NCBI GenBank assembly: GCA_032718475.1
Contig: JAUCBJ010009103.1
Location: 1-64,000, forward strand
Direction: 5' to 3'
Length of the DNA: 64,000 nucleotides
From: Nemertoderma westbladi
Lineage: Eukaryota; Xenacoelomorpha; Nemertodermatida; Nemertodermatidae
Shown here: piece by piece, positions 42,225 to 51,623 of the stretch
Numbering within the stretch: position 1 is the stretch's first letter
Layout: every line of letters starts with the position of its first letter
The notes under the pieces: model-generated
The model's input: only the letters and a program-made list of their open reading frames with translations
The model's database searches: none
Told to the model about the DNA's origin: nothing
Program-made: the position numbers and the translations under genes

Positions 42225-42920
42225 GTAGCACGGGACTCTTACACTTTACCGTGCCATTATAGCCATATTTTTATATATTAAAATGATCTTAAAATATTTG
42301 TTCTATAACAAAAAATATTTGTTCTAGAACAACATTTTTATATTAAATGTATATATAATATGTTCTATAACATTAAAAAAAGAAACAAAAACTAGCTAGT
42401 ATAAAAAATTTATACAAAGATAACATACAATAAAAAATTAACAAATTAGCTAGTGCTTTGTATTTTTTGTTCTAGAACCAAAAATATTTGTTCTAGAACA
42501 ACGTTTTTTATATGAAATGGATTGATAATGTTCTAGAACATTTAAAACAGGAAACAAAAACTAGCTTGCTTCCCATTTGAGCAATTTTTTGATATAATAA
42601 TAAAGATAGTTTTTAATCTATCATATCATAATTAGGGAAACTAGAAGGAAGTGAAGGAAGTGTTTAGTAACCCGGTTAACCCGGTTTAGTAACAAACAAT
42701 AAAAACATTAGCTACACAAGACGTAACAAAATGTAATTATACATAGGGTAAATTACGGTATCACTTGCGTAAATATATATTATAACAATTATATATTTTT
42801 TTAATTATATTGAATATATAGGTGGCTCGGCAAAATTTAAGAGTGATCCTGTCCTATTACACTTTACCGTGCCATTAAGGCAATAGGTGGCACGGCAAAC
42901 TGTAAGAGAGCCGGTAGCAC
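42225..42920. mobile_element. MITE-like element with ~33-bp terminal inverted repeats
   Basis: The left end (42225-42256) and the right end (42888-42920) are imperfect inverted repeats ending in CTCTTACA and CCGTGCCA motifs. Two further copies of the same end sequence lie at about 42821-42852 (inverted) and 42853-42880 (direct), so short elements appear nested or abutted at the right side. The interior is AT-rich and noncoding. No target duplication was fixed. Confidence 0.55.
42300..42570. repeat. Direct repeat with GTTCTAGAAC palindromes
   Basis: The perfect palindrome GTTCTAGAAC occurs at 42321, 42469, 42490 and 42530. The near match GTTCTATAAC occurs at 42300 and 42362. A block of about 100 bp ending GAAACAAAAACTAGC is duplicated (about 42300-42400 and 42469-42570). 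The palindrome fits the nTTCnnGAAn core of heat-shock elements, but regulatory activity is not shown. Confidence 0.7.
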
Positions 42921-43149
42921 TAACTCAATCGTTGTGTCTGTTATTCTGTTTCAATTTTGAAGGTTATTGACTTTGACTTTGCAAAATCTCGATGAAATCT
43001 AACAAAACTTAACTTATGCATTTTATAGGAAGGGATCTAGGGGTCTTTACCTCGAATGATAAGTTTATTTTACCGAAAATAACTTATCTTTTATTGGCGC
43101 AATTGTAGGATTAGTCCCATCACATGCGTACTTTTTAACCGGGTTGTGT

Positions 43150-43279
43150 ACAAATTTAAGAATCGCGTAATTTTTCTTGAAATTAATATCTCATATCTCT
43201 CCAAACCACGTACTCAAACAAAACCACCCACTCATACGTACTCGTATTTCAAGAAAAATTACGCGATTCTTAAATTTGT
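43150..43279. repeat. Perfect 33-bp inverted repeat with 64-bp loop
   Basis: 43150-43182 is the exact reverse complement of 43247-43279, containing AATCGCGTAATTTTTC and its complement. An undecayed hairpin of this size suggests a recent small foldback or MITE, or a structured RNA. Confidence 0.85.
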
Positions 43280-43437
43280 AATTACATCTATATGAGAAAG
43301 GCTAATAAGAAGACAGCTTGTGTTACCGTAACGACGCAGGTTACGGGGTATTTTAAGGAATAATAAAGCGGCCTTGGAGGGAAGCCAACACAGGCATTGG
43401 GCGGCACAATATTGGCGAACACATGTTGAACACATCT

Positions 43438-43922
43438 TGTATTTGTGCATGATATAACGATTATTTTTTCAATTCTAAACCCCTATTTAATACTTCGTGT
43501 ACTGTACATCATACCTGTCCTAACCCCACACAGGAGTAAGACTTCGTTATTGCCTTTTGTCATAACACGTTAACTCAAATATTATTAATACCTTTTACGC
43601 GGTGTCTTACCATCCTGGGGATTGGGTTGTTTGTATTTGTACACGATATAACCATTATTATTTCATTTATTAACCCCTATTTAACATTTCGTGTACTGTA
43701 CATCATACGTATTTTGCACGATATAACAATTTCCTTACATTTCTATACCACTATTTAACATTTCGTTACACAACATAACAATCATCTTTTCAATTCTAAA
43801 CCCCCCCTTTTAACACTTCGTGTACTGTACATCATAATGTACCTGCCCTAAACACGTATACATTAACCGGAGTACGATTTCGTTATCCCTTTTTGTTATA
43901 ACAACCCCGAATTAATAAAGTA
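43438..43922. repeat. Imperfect direct repeats with CGTGTACTGTACATCAT motif
   Basis: A unit of roughly 75 bp starts with GATATAAC, continues with an AT-rich part and CCCCTATTTAA, and closes with CGTGTACTGTACATCAT. It occurs near 43438, 43632 and 43758, with a partial copy near 43709. A following CCTAA...GGAGTA...TTCGTTAT block occurs after the first and last copies. The BEL/Pao element inserted at the end of this region. Confidence 0.65.
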
Positions 43923-44421
43923 TGTGGCGAACTGGGCGTTGAGAGATGCAGAGAGTCTTCGATTTTAGAATCCCAGTTGCCGAAGGGAGTGCAACTATGT
44001 GACGGCTCCCAAAGTAGAGGTAGAAGGGTAAGGTGAAGGTTGAAAAAGTTGATTTCGAGTGAACGCGATAACTGAGTTTATTTATAATAGTTCGTTGAAT
44101 AATAAGGAAATAGAAGAGGAGACAATTAAATCACTAAACTTTGAAGCAGGGGTTTGCACAAGGAAAAGGTTGTCGACTTGGAAGTGAGGAAAAAGTGGCC
44201 AGCAGCTCCTTAAATACCGTCTCAGGAAGAGTCCTGATTGGGTAGCCAAGGAGACTGCTGAGTGGCCAGTTAGCTACGTTTCGATCCTAAGATTGCCTGC
44301 CAACCTTCCCGCTAGAGGGAGGTTGGACAGAGTGCTGTAAAGACAGCAGATTACGTCTCGATCCCAAAAAACGGGTACAGAAAGTTAGAAATTCCGGTCG
44401 ACAACCTGGCGATTATTTACA
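43923..44421 (-). repeat. 3' LTR of the BEL/Pao element
   Basis: A 499-bp LTR, identical to 49883-50381 apart from position 44056. On the minus strand it begins TGTAAATAATCG, directly after the purine tract AGGAGGGGAG at 44422-44431, which serves as the likely plus-strand primer site. Confidence 0.96.
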
Positions 44422-44431
44422 CTCCCCTCCT
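44422..44431 (-). other. Polypurine tract of the BEL/Pao element
   Basis: On the minus strand AGGAGGGGAG abuts the 3' LTR. This is the expected position and composition of the plus-strand DNA primer of an LTR retrotransposon. Confidence 0.75.
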
Positions 44432-44687
44432 AGTTTGATCGCTCAAAATAGGACGATAGATAATCGCCGAAAATACAAAAATAACAAATAGTAAGAAAAC
44501 CAATGTTAAAGTAGTGCATACAGACAATATAGGTCAATATAGGTAAGATAAAGTAATATAATGCAATACACTAATATAAATTCAGAATAAAGTAAGACAG
44601 AGTAATATAAGCGTTGAAATCTCAACAACAATGAAAGAACTACAATTTAAGTCCAAACAAACAGTACATAGACGCAGAGAGCGCGAG
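44432..44687 (-). other. 3' untranslated part of the BEL/Pao element
   Basis: About 256 bp of AT-rich sequence between the gag-pol stop codon and the polypurine tract. It has short AGTAATAT-like repeats and no domain. Confidence 0.6.
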
Positions 44688-47600
44688 TCAGTCTACCTCG
44701 AGGGGGACAAGTCCAGCAAGGGGGCGCGAGGACACGTGGCCATTGACCCGGACATCCGCTGTGCGTCCTCCAGGGTGGACCCGAACGACGTTCCCAAGGG
44801 GCCAGCTCGATCGCGGCTTGAGAGGGGTATCGACGATGACTATAGCCCCACTCTCAACCTTTGGTGCAGGACGCAGCTTCCTACGCCAGGATCGAAGTGT
44901 GGGCAGGTACTCGGAGGTCCAGTGCTTCCAGATCGCCTCGGTAGCTGCCACAGATCGGCGCCAGCTGCTCCTCAACTCCTTAGCAGAGCGACGGGATGAG
45001 GAAGAGAGAGATTGGGGGTAGTCCTTAGGAGAGAGGAGGGCCAATGGCGCAAGAGGTGGCGGAGTGCCACCGAACAGAAAGTGAGCGGGAGTTAACGGTT
45101 CGGTGCTGCTGTCGGGGGATTGTACGAGGGGCCGACGATTGGCTGTCGCTTCAACCTCGGCCAGCACAGTTCGCAGTTCATCGTCTGTGAGTGCAGCGCG
45201 CCCCAGACTCTTCCTGAGCGCCTGCTTCATTACCCCAACCATTCTCTCCCAGAAGCCACCATGCCAGGGGGCGTGGACCGGAATGAAGCGCCACTCGGTT
45301 CCGGCCAGAACTTTACTGAGTAGTTTGAAGGTAGCGGCGTTGTCTGAGTACAACACCTCAGGAACACCCCGTCTGGCCGCGATACGACGCAGGGCGTTGT
45401 GGGTGTCCTCGGCGTCCATCCGGGAGGTCAATTCGAGGTGTAGTGCGCGGGTAGACGCGCAGGTGAGGAGAAGGATGTAGCGCTTCTCCCCTTTATTGTT
45501 ATTGAGACCACCAGCGTAGTCCAAGCCGGTGGACTGGAAGGGTATGACCCCCGGCCTTACCCGGAAGTCAGGAAGCGCCCCCTCTGGGGTGCAGAAGTGG
45601 CGGGAGTTGAAGCGGCGGCAGGGGACGCAGTCATACGTGATCTTCTTACAGATCGAACGCAGACCTGCGATCCACACGGTCTTACTGAGTTCAGACATCA
45701 TTGTAGGGACTCCACCATGTTTTGTGACGATATGGACGTCCCAGGCGAGTAGGCGAGCGAGGGGGGAACCCTTGGGCAGCAGAGGCAGGGATTGTTCTTG
45801 GGTTCGAGGGCATCCACTGACCAGGTTGGTTGCTGTGTCGATAAATGGCCGGAAGGGCCATAGAGAGGATTCCCGGGTGTCGCCATCCTGGATTAGGTCG
45901 ATGTCATTAGACATAGTTGCTCGCTGTTCCAGGTAGAACAGCTGAACAAGGGCGCGGTCTCGTTCCACTTTGCTTAGAGGCCCAGTGGCGGCAGAGCTGC
46001 GGGTTCGCCGACGAACCCTGCAGTTACTGATGAATCGAGAGACCCAGGCCATGACCCGAACTGCTCGGGTCAGGTTAGAAAACCGTTTAAGGTCAACCAC
46101 TTGCTCGCTCCCCGTGATGAGTTTAGTCAATAGAGATCGGCGCTCCATTGTCACATGTTGGAGGTCAGTGACCTGGGGGTCAATCGCCGAGGTGTCGGCG
46201 GTGTGAAGGTTACCAGAGGGGCCGAGCCACCAGCTCGAAGAGGCGAGAGCTCCAAGGTCATAACCTCGAGTGCCAATGTCGGCAGGGTTCTGGCACCCGG
46301 GTATGTGGTGCCAGAGATGGAAGGGCGCGAGGACCTGGATGTCGCGCACCCGGTTTCTTACGAAGGTCTTCCAGGTGTTGGGAGGTTTACTCAGCCAGGC
46401 GAGAGTTATGGTGGAGTCGGAGTGGAAGATAGCTTCTACATCAGGGAAGTCCTTGTGGGCCTTGATAATGGAGCCATAAAGACGTGCCCCCAGGAGGGCC
46501 GCCATCAATTCAAGCCGAGGTAAGGATGGCTTCGGCTTTAGGGGGGCAGCGCGCGCTTTGGCGCAGAGTAGAGTTCGTGTGCCCCCACGAAACGTGTAGA
46601 GGCAGGCGGCATAGGCCTTGAGCGAGGCATCGGCGTAGATCTCGATGCGATCAGGGTTGGAGCAGTCTCGAGGCAGCGTTGGAGGGATCGCTGGCACCTG
46701 AGAGATGAGCTCCAGGCAGCGGCGGGCTGCTTCTGGGTCCAGCCGCTGTTCCCATCCAGAGCCGGCGCACCAGAGGTCCTGCAGTTGCAGGCGTAGAGAG
46801 AGGGTCCAGAGCGAGAGGAGCCCAAGAGGGTCGAAGATCGAAGCTGTACACGCGAGCAGAGTTCGTTTGGTAAAGACTTTAGGGGGGTTCACGTTCTCGA
46901 GGTTGACCGAGATCTCGTCTGAGATGGGGTCCCAAGGGATCCCTAGTACTCGAGTTGGGAGACTCTCCTCGTCACAAGTGGGGTTCGTTGACCTCCACTT
47001 GTGAAGGTTCATCGAGGCGCGAGACAACATCTCAGTGAGAGTTTCTCTGAGTGTATTCACGTCTGATGGAGTCTCTCCCCCTAACACCACGTCATCGACG
47101 TAGAGGCTCTCAATGAGTCGTGAGAGAGTGTGGGGGTCGATGGCCGAGGGGTCAACGACCTGGGGTTTGGCAATCGAGGGGTCATCGACCATGAGTTCGA
47201 CGACCGAGGGTTCACTGACCTGAGGTTCAGCGAACGAGAGGTCACTGACCTGGGGTTGAACGACAGAGTGGTCAGTGTCCGGGACTGGTAGAGGAAGGGC
47301 AGAGCCCTCGGGTAGGCCGAACAGAACACGCAGAGTGGATTGTAGAGCGCTCGGGGAGCAGTTCAGGCCGAAGGGGAGGCGCACGAAGTGGCTCAACACC
47401 TCTCCATCCTCGTCTTGCCACCGAATGCAGAGATAGTCGCGGTCGTGGTCAGCAATCGAGATTTGGTGGAAGGCCTTCACTATGTCCCCGACGGCCACAC
47501 AAGGGTAGACTCTGAAACGTATAGCCACGTTGCAGAGTAATGGTAGGAGATTTGGCCCCGTCTTCAGACAGTCGTTGATCGAGAGGCCATTAGGAGATTT

Positions 47601-49847
47601 CTTTGCCCCATTGAAGACGACCCGAGTCTTTCCATGCTGGACCACGGCATGGTGAGGAAGGAAGTACGCGTTGGGGGGAGGAGAGACGAGTCTCTCAATG
47701 TACCCCAGTGACTCGAGTTGTTTGAGTCCCTCGAGATGATGGGGTCTCAGCCGGCGTGAAGGGACTCCGCCGTAGTTGGAGGATGGTCTGCGGTCGTCGA
47801 TCCATGGGAGGTCGATCTCGAACCGTCCACGAACGAGACGCGGTTTGATGAAGGAGTCCGATCCCTCATCGTCTGATTTATGTTCTATCCCGATGGTCTC
47901 CAGGTCCCAGAGGATGTCCAGGCTCCTGGTACACACACGGAAGGCTCGGGAGAGACTGGGTGTGGCAGATGTACGACTGCCAAGGAGGGTCCACCCAAAG
48001 ATCGTATTCTGGGCCATGACCCCGCTCTCGGTGATCATCCCAGGAAGGAGGACGCGAGGGAGGAGGTCGGCGCCGAGGAGGAAGTCTGTGGGGCGAACCG
48101 CTGAAGGGTCAGGGTCCGCCAGGTCGATGGTGATCCAGTCGGTGGATCTAAGGTTTTGTGGACCCAGGGGGGAGCAGATAGTGTCCACCACCCAGGCTCG
48201 GACGCCAAGGGACGAGGTTCCCTTGCTAAGGAGGAGGTCCACCTGACAACGATCCTGAGTCGGTGATACAATGCCGCCGAAAGCCTCAGAGGCAAATGAG
48301 GCTCTGTCTCGAACCGGCAGCTCGAGGTAGCCGGCGAGTTCGGAGGTTATGTAGGACTCCTCCGACCCGGTGTCTAGGAGGAGTCTGATCTTTCTAGAGG
48401 CAGTTTGGCGGGGGTCGCTAGCAGTCACCACGGCAGTCTGCAGGTGTGCCACGTCTGGCCTTCGACAGGCCACCGTAGTCCTGGCAGGAGGTCTAAACTC
48501 TGGAACCGAGGGATCCAGTTGAGGGTTATAAGAGGGAGCCGGACGACGCCCACCAGAGGTAGAGGACGAGCCGACCCTATAAGGTCCCCCAGGGGGGGAA
48601 GTGAGTTCCATATGGAGCAACCCGTGGTGTTTTAAAGGACACACCCTGCAGCTGGGAGGTTGTGGGCAGGTGGACACAATATGGCCACCAGCCAGGCAGT
48701 TGCTGCAGAGACGTTGCGCCCTCACTGCTGCGAGCCGCTCACCGCTAGGGAGGTCTTTGATCCGAGGAGGCATCGGAGTTTTAGCAGAGAAGGCGACCGA
48801 GGGTTTCTGGTTTGGTCGAGTGTTGGTAGATGGAGGGCGAGAGTCGGGACGCTTGGGCGGCTCTCCAGAGCGTCTATAGGCCTCGAGGCCCTCCAGCTCA
48901 GTCTTGAGGAAGTTGAGCAACGCCTCGAGGTTGTGACGACCGGCAGGTTCGGTGTTCCGGCGATTCCATTCCAACACAATCGTCTTAGGGAGCTTGGACA
49001 TCAGCTGTGGAGCCAGGAGGAGTCCAGCTAACTTTGTAGAGAAGGCACATGTGGCGCGCTCCCCATTGAGCCCTGTCGTCTCCACGTCCTCGAATAGAGA
49101 CTCCATCTCTCTGACGGAGGCAGAGAAGGTGTCGACCAGAGTTCGGAGTTGATCCGGGTTATCACTGGTGACTGCTGGGGCGTTGACGATCCTCTGGCTG
49201 TACAGAGCAATCAAAACGTTTGGTTGACCAAACCGAGAGAGGAGTTCTTTGGTGGCCGCGGCGTAGGCACCGTTGCCACACTTGATGCCCTGCACGGCGG
49301 CGAGAGCAGGACCCCGTAGGCAGTTCTTCAGGTGAACGAACTTGGCCGCAGGGGAGACAGTCGACTTGTCGAAGTCGACCAGAGCAACGAACTGGTCGTA
49401 GAACTGCCGCCAATCCAGGGGATCGCCCGAGAAGGTGGGCAGCGACAGTTTAGGGAGCGTTGAGGCAGACAGGATGGCCTCAACGCCAGCAGCAGCAGAC
49501 GACGCAGTAGAGTCGCAGTCAGAAGGAGGTGCCGGTTGATTGGCCGGGAAGAGTTTCTGGAGCTGTTCCAGATGGAGTTCGGCCTCTAAGATTCGATCCC
49601 GTTCAGCCTCCATTTCGTCTGACAGTAGTTCGGCGGCTTCTTCATCCTCAGACTTCAATAGAAGAAGCTCGAAGACTTCCAGCAGGGTCGCCTTTCGCTG
49701 CTGTAGTCGACCGGTGTGTAGCGCCAGGTGTCCTTGGAGCTCGGGGGTGTCAGGATCCAGAGCGGTTATCTCGCGGATCTGATAAGTGATGGCCTTCTTT
49801 GTGGACTTCTTGCGACCCCGTAGAGTAGCCTCGGCGAAGTTCTCCAT
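44688..49847 (-). CDS. gag-pol: BEL/Pao gag-pol polyprotein (1719 residues)
   Basis: One uninterrupted frame. The order is: a coiled N-terminal part; a DUF1759 gag-like region from about residue 130 (LPKLSLPTFSGDPLDW); zinc knuckles near 382-412 (CSNCLAGGHIVSTC, CRVCPLKHHGLLH); an aspartic protease near 490 (LLDTGSEESYI); RT at about 730-960 with YVDDVV near 915; the Pao region (ASIFDPLGLLS); RNase H near 1072 (YADASLKAYAACLY) with HSDST near 1150; the integrase H-H-C-C domain near 1365-1410; and the integrase core with D (GLDYAGG), D (YSDNAATF) and E (FWERMVG). A C-terminal DUF5641-like tail ends near 1700. Length and order fit full-length BEL/Pao. The start is the first ATG after the 5' LTR (36 bp away). 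Oddity: a degenerate peptide repeat is inserted just before the RT YVDD block. Confidence 0.95.
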   Translation of the reverse strand: MENFAEATLRGRKKSTKKAITYQIREITALDPDTPELQGHLALHTGRLQQRKATLLEVFELLLLKSEDEEAAELLSDEMEAERDRILEAELHLEQLQKLFPANQPAPPSDCDSTASSAAAGVEAILSASTLPKLSLPTFSGDPLDWRQFYDQFVALVDFDKSTVSPAAKFVHLKNCLRGPALAAVQGIKCGNGAYAAATKELLSRFGQPNVLIALYSQRIVNAPAVTSDNPDQLRTLVDTFSASVREMESLFEDVETTGLNGERATCAFSTKLAGLLLAPQLMSKLPKTIVLEWNRRNTEPAGRHNLEALLNFLKTELEGLEAYRRSGEPPKRPDSRPPSTNTRPNQKPSVAFSAKTPMPPRIKDLPSGERLAAVRAQRLCSNCLAGGHIVSTCPQPPSCRVCPLKHHGLLHMELTSPPGGPYRVGSSSTSGGRRPAPSYNPQLDPSVPEFRPPARTTVACRRPDVAHLQTAVVTASDPRQTASRKIRLLLDTGSEESYITSELAGYLELPVRDRASFASEAFGGIVSPTQDRCQVDLLLSKGTSSLGVRAWVVDTICSPLGPQNLRSTDWITIDLADPDPSAVRPTDFLLGADLLPRVLLPGMITESGVMAQNTIFGWTLLGSRTSATPSLSRAFRVCTRSLDILWDLETIGIEHKSDDEGSDSFIKPRLVRGRFEIDLPWIDDRRPSSNYGGVPSRRLRPHHLEGLKQLESLGYIERLVSPPPNAYFLPHHAVVQHGKTRVVFNGAKKSPNGLSINDCLKTGPNLLPLLCNVAIRFRVYPCVAVGDIVKAFHQISIADHDRDYLCIRWQDEDGEVLSHFVRLPFGLNCSPSALQSTLRVLFGLPEGSALPLPVPDTDHSVVQPQVSDLSFAEPQVSEPSVVELMVDDPSIAKPQVVDPSAIDPHTLSRLIESLYVDDVVLGGETPSDVNTLRETLTEMLSRASMNLHKWRSTNPTCDEESLPTRVLGIPWDPISDEISVNLENVNPPKVFTKRTLLACTASIFDPLGLLSLWTLSLRLQLQDLWCAGSGWEQRLDPEAARRCLELISQVPAIPPTLPRDCSNPDRIEIYADASLKAYAACLYTFRGGTRTLLCAKARAAPLKPKPSLPRLELMAALLGARLYGSIIKAHKDFPDVEAIFHSDSTITLAWLSKPPNTWKTFVRNRVRDIQVLAPFHLWHHIPGCQNPADIGTRGYDLGALASSSWWLGPSGNLHTADTSAIDPQVTDLQHVTMERRSLLTKLITGSEQVVDLKRFSNLTRAVRVMAWVSRFISNCRVRRRTRSSAATGPLSKVERDRALVQLFYLEQRATMSNDIDLIQDGDTRESSLWPFRPFIDTATNLVSGCPRTQEQSLPLLPKGSPLARLLAWDVHIVTKHGGVPTMMSELSKTVWIAGLRSICKKITYDCVPCRRFNSRHFCTPEGALPDFRVRPGVIPFQSTGLDYAGGLNNNKGEKRYILLLTCASTRALHLELTSRMDAEDTHNALRRIAARRGVPEVLYSDNAATFKLLSKVLAGTEWRFIPVHAPWHGGFWERMVGVMKQALRKSLGRAALTDDELRTVLAEVEATANRRPLVQSPDSSTEPLTPAHFLFGGTPPPLAPLALLSPKDYPQSLSSSSRRSAKELRSSWRRSVAATEAIWKHWTSEYLPTLRSWRRKLRPAPKVESGAIVIVDTPLKPRSSWPLGNVVRVHPGGRTADVRVNGHVSSRPLAGLVPLEVD
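47110..47290 (-). repeat. In-frame minisatellite inside the RT coding region
   Basis: About 180 bp of degenerate ~30-bp units (cores such as GAGGTCACTGACCTGGGGTT on the plus strand) encode repeated P-Q-V-S-D-like decapeptides at about residues 852-912, between the RT FGLNCSPSA block and YVDD. A related unit occurs alone near 46157-46200, before the integrase. Confidence 0.75.
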
Positions 49848-49882
49848 AGTTAGTGTGGTTGAGAGAGGTATCCGGTTCGAAG

Positions 49883-50381
49883 TGTGGCGAACTGGGCGTT
49901 GAGAGATGCAGAGAGTCTTCGATTTTAGAATCCCAGTTGCCGAAGGGAGTGCAACTATGTGACGGCTCCCAAAGTAGAGGTAGAAGGGTAAGGTGAAGGT
50001 TGAAAAAGTTGATTTTGAGTGAACGCGATAACTGAGTTTATTTATAATAGTTCGTTGAATAATAAGGAAATAGAAGAGGAGACAATTAAATCACTAAACT
50101 TTGAAGCAGGGGTTTGCACAAGGAAAAGGTTGTCGACTTGGAAGTGAGGAAAAAGTGGCCAGCAGCTCCTTAAATACCGTCTCAGGAAGAGTCCTGATTG
50201 GGTAGCCAAGGAGACTGCTGAGTGGCCAGTTAGCTACGTTTCGATCCTAAGATTGCCTGCCAACCTTCCCGCTAGAGGGAGGTTGGACAGAGTGCTGTAA
50301 AGACAGCAGATTACGTCTCGATCCCAAAAAACGGGTACAGAAAGTTAGAAATTCCGGTCGACAACCTGGCGATTATTTACA
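49883..50381 (-). repeat. 5' LTR of the BEL/Pao element
   Basis: A 499-bp LTR. On the minus strand a TATTTAAGG box (50168-50176) is followed about 126 bp later by AATAAA (50037-50042), fitting a U3-R-U5 layout. The sequence just inside the LTR reads CTTCGAACCGGATACC on the minus strand. It sits where a primer-binding site should be, but the tRNA could not be named. Confidence 0.96.
50168..50176 (-). promoter_or_regulatory. TATA-like box of the BEL/Pao 5' LTR
   Basis: TATTTAAGG on the minus strand, inside the 5' LTR and upstream of the AATAAA signal. Position and composition suit the Pol II promoter that drives genomic RNA of the element. Confidence 0.5.
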
Positions 50382-50386
50382 AAGTA

Positions 50387-50780
50387 CATTTTACTCATAT
50401 CTAATGGTAGCTTTAAATAAACTATGTGTATTTTACTATGTGTTTTGTGCGTATTTCTCCTTAATAACATGTTATTAGGACCTAATCACATAGAACCCTC
50501 GTAATATAATAGAGGGATTTTTGAATTGGTGACGGGATGCAATTATTATTACAATAATTTAACTTTTATCATAATAAAGTCTGAAGTAGCCCGGTAAGGG
50601 CGAAAACGTTCACAAACATTAGTATTTATTGTTTCTGTCAGATAAGACCCCGAACATTTACCTTAATTGACTTATTTTCTCAATTGGTAATTAGTTTATT
50701 TAATAACAATTGTGGGCCCATGTGAATTTTCCCAGAGTGCCCAGGAAAGTCGAAATAAAATGGGTCAACATTTGTTTAAA
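50387..50780. other. AT-rich spacer with MITE remnant at its right end
   Basis: Short unique AT-rich DNA with no gene. It includes the hammerhead-like motif at 50581. At about 50711-50775 a sequence with CATGTGAATTTTCCCAGA, TCGAAAT and AATGGGTCAA resembles the MITE at 57531-57672 in shortened form. Confidence 0.5.
50581..50610 (+). ncRNA. Degenerate hammerhead-ribozyme-like motif
   Basis: CTGAAGTAGCCC, a GGTA loop, then GGGCGAAAACG reproduces the layout of a hammerhead core: a CUGANGA-like strand, a short stem II and GAAA. The position equivalent to A9 is U, and stems I and III are not convincing. Similar motifs occur in Penelope-like retroelements, so this may be a relic of one. Catalytic activity is doubtful. 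Confidence 0.3.
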
Positions 50781-51606
50781 GGGGTGGGTAGGTGGGTGGG
50801 TGGCTTGGTCGGTCGGACGGTTGGTCGGTCGGTCGGTGGGAAGGTAGGAAGGCGGGATGGTGGGAAGGTGGGGAGATGGGAAGGTGGGTGGGAAGGTGGG
50901 AATGTAGGGAGATGGGAATGTGGGAAGATGGGAATGTGGGAAGGTGGGTGGGAATGTAGGAAGATGGGAATGTGGGAAGGTGGATGGGAATGTGGGAAGA
51001 TGGGAATGCGGGAAGGTGGATGGGAATATGGGAATGTGGGAAGTTGGGTGGGAATATAGGAAAATGGGACGGTGGGTGGGAATGTAGGAATGTGGGAATG
51101 TAGGAATGTGGGAATGTAGGAAGATGGAAATGTCGGAAGATGGGAATGTGGGAAGGTGGATGGGAATTTGGGATGGTGGGTGGGAATGAAGGAAAATGGG
51201 AATGTGGGAAGATGGATGGGAATGTGGGAAGATGGGAATGTGGTTAGGAATGTGGGAATATGGGTGGGAATGTAGGAAGGCGGAATGTAGGAAGATGGGA
51301 ATGTAGCGAGATCGGAATGTGGGAAGATGGGAATGCGGGAAGGTGGATGGGAATTTGGGAAGGTGGGCGGGAATGTGGGAAGATGGATGGGAATGTGGGA
51401 AGATGGGAATTCGGGAAGGTGGATGGGAATTTGGGAAGATGGGCGGGAATGTGGGAAGATGGGAATGTGGGAAGGTGGGTGGGAATGTAGGAAGATGGGA
51501 ATGTGGGAAGGTGGGTAGGAATGTGGGAATATGGGTGGGAATGTAGGAAGGCGGAATGTAGGAAGATGGGAATGTAGCGAGATCGGAATGTGGGAAGATG
51601 GGAATG
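50781..51606 (+). repeat. G-rich minisatellite, left arm (GGGAATGTGGGAAGATGG type)
   Basis: About 825 bp of short degenerate units (GGGAATGT, GGGAAGATGG, GGGAAGGTGGAT) after a GGTCGGTCGG-rich start. The same family lies in opposite orientation at 56171-57450. The strong purine strand bias gives long false open frames on both strands. Confidence 0.9.
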
Positions 51607-51623
51607 ACGTTATTTTTACCTAC

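Larger units (their letters stand above)
43923..50381 (-). mobile_element. Complete BEL/Pao LTR retrotransposon (6459 bp)
   Basis: Two 499-bp LTRs bound the element, each TGT...ACA, and a 5-bp target duplication AAGTA lies at 43918-43922 and 50382-50386. It is transcribed on the minus strand. The single open frame covers gag-like, protease, RT, RNase H and integrase domains. The LTRs differ at one base only (C at 44056, T at 50016), so insertion was very recent and the copy looks autonomous. No envelope-like frame is present. Confidence 0.97.

Noticed and set aside
44631-49789. Many 60-156-codon plus-strand frames
   Set aside because: They are antisense or frame-shifted shadows of the gag-pol frame of the BEL/Pao element.
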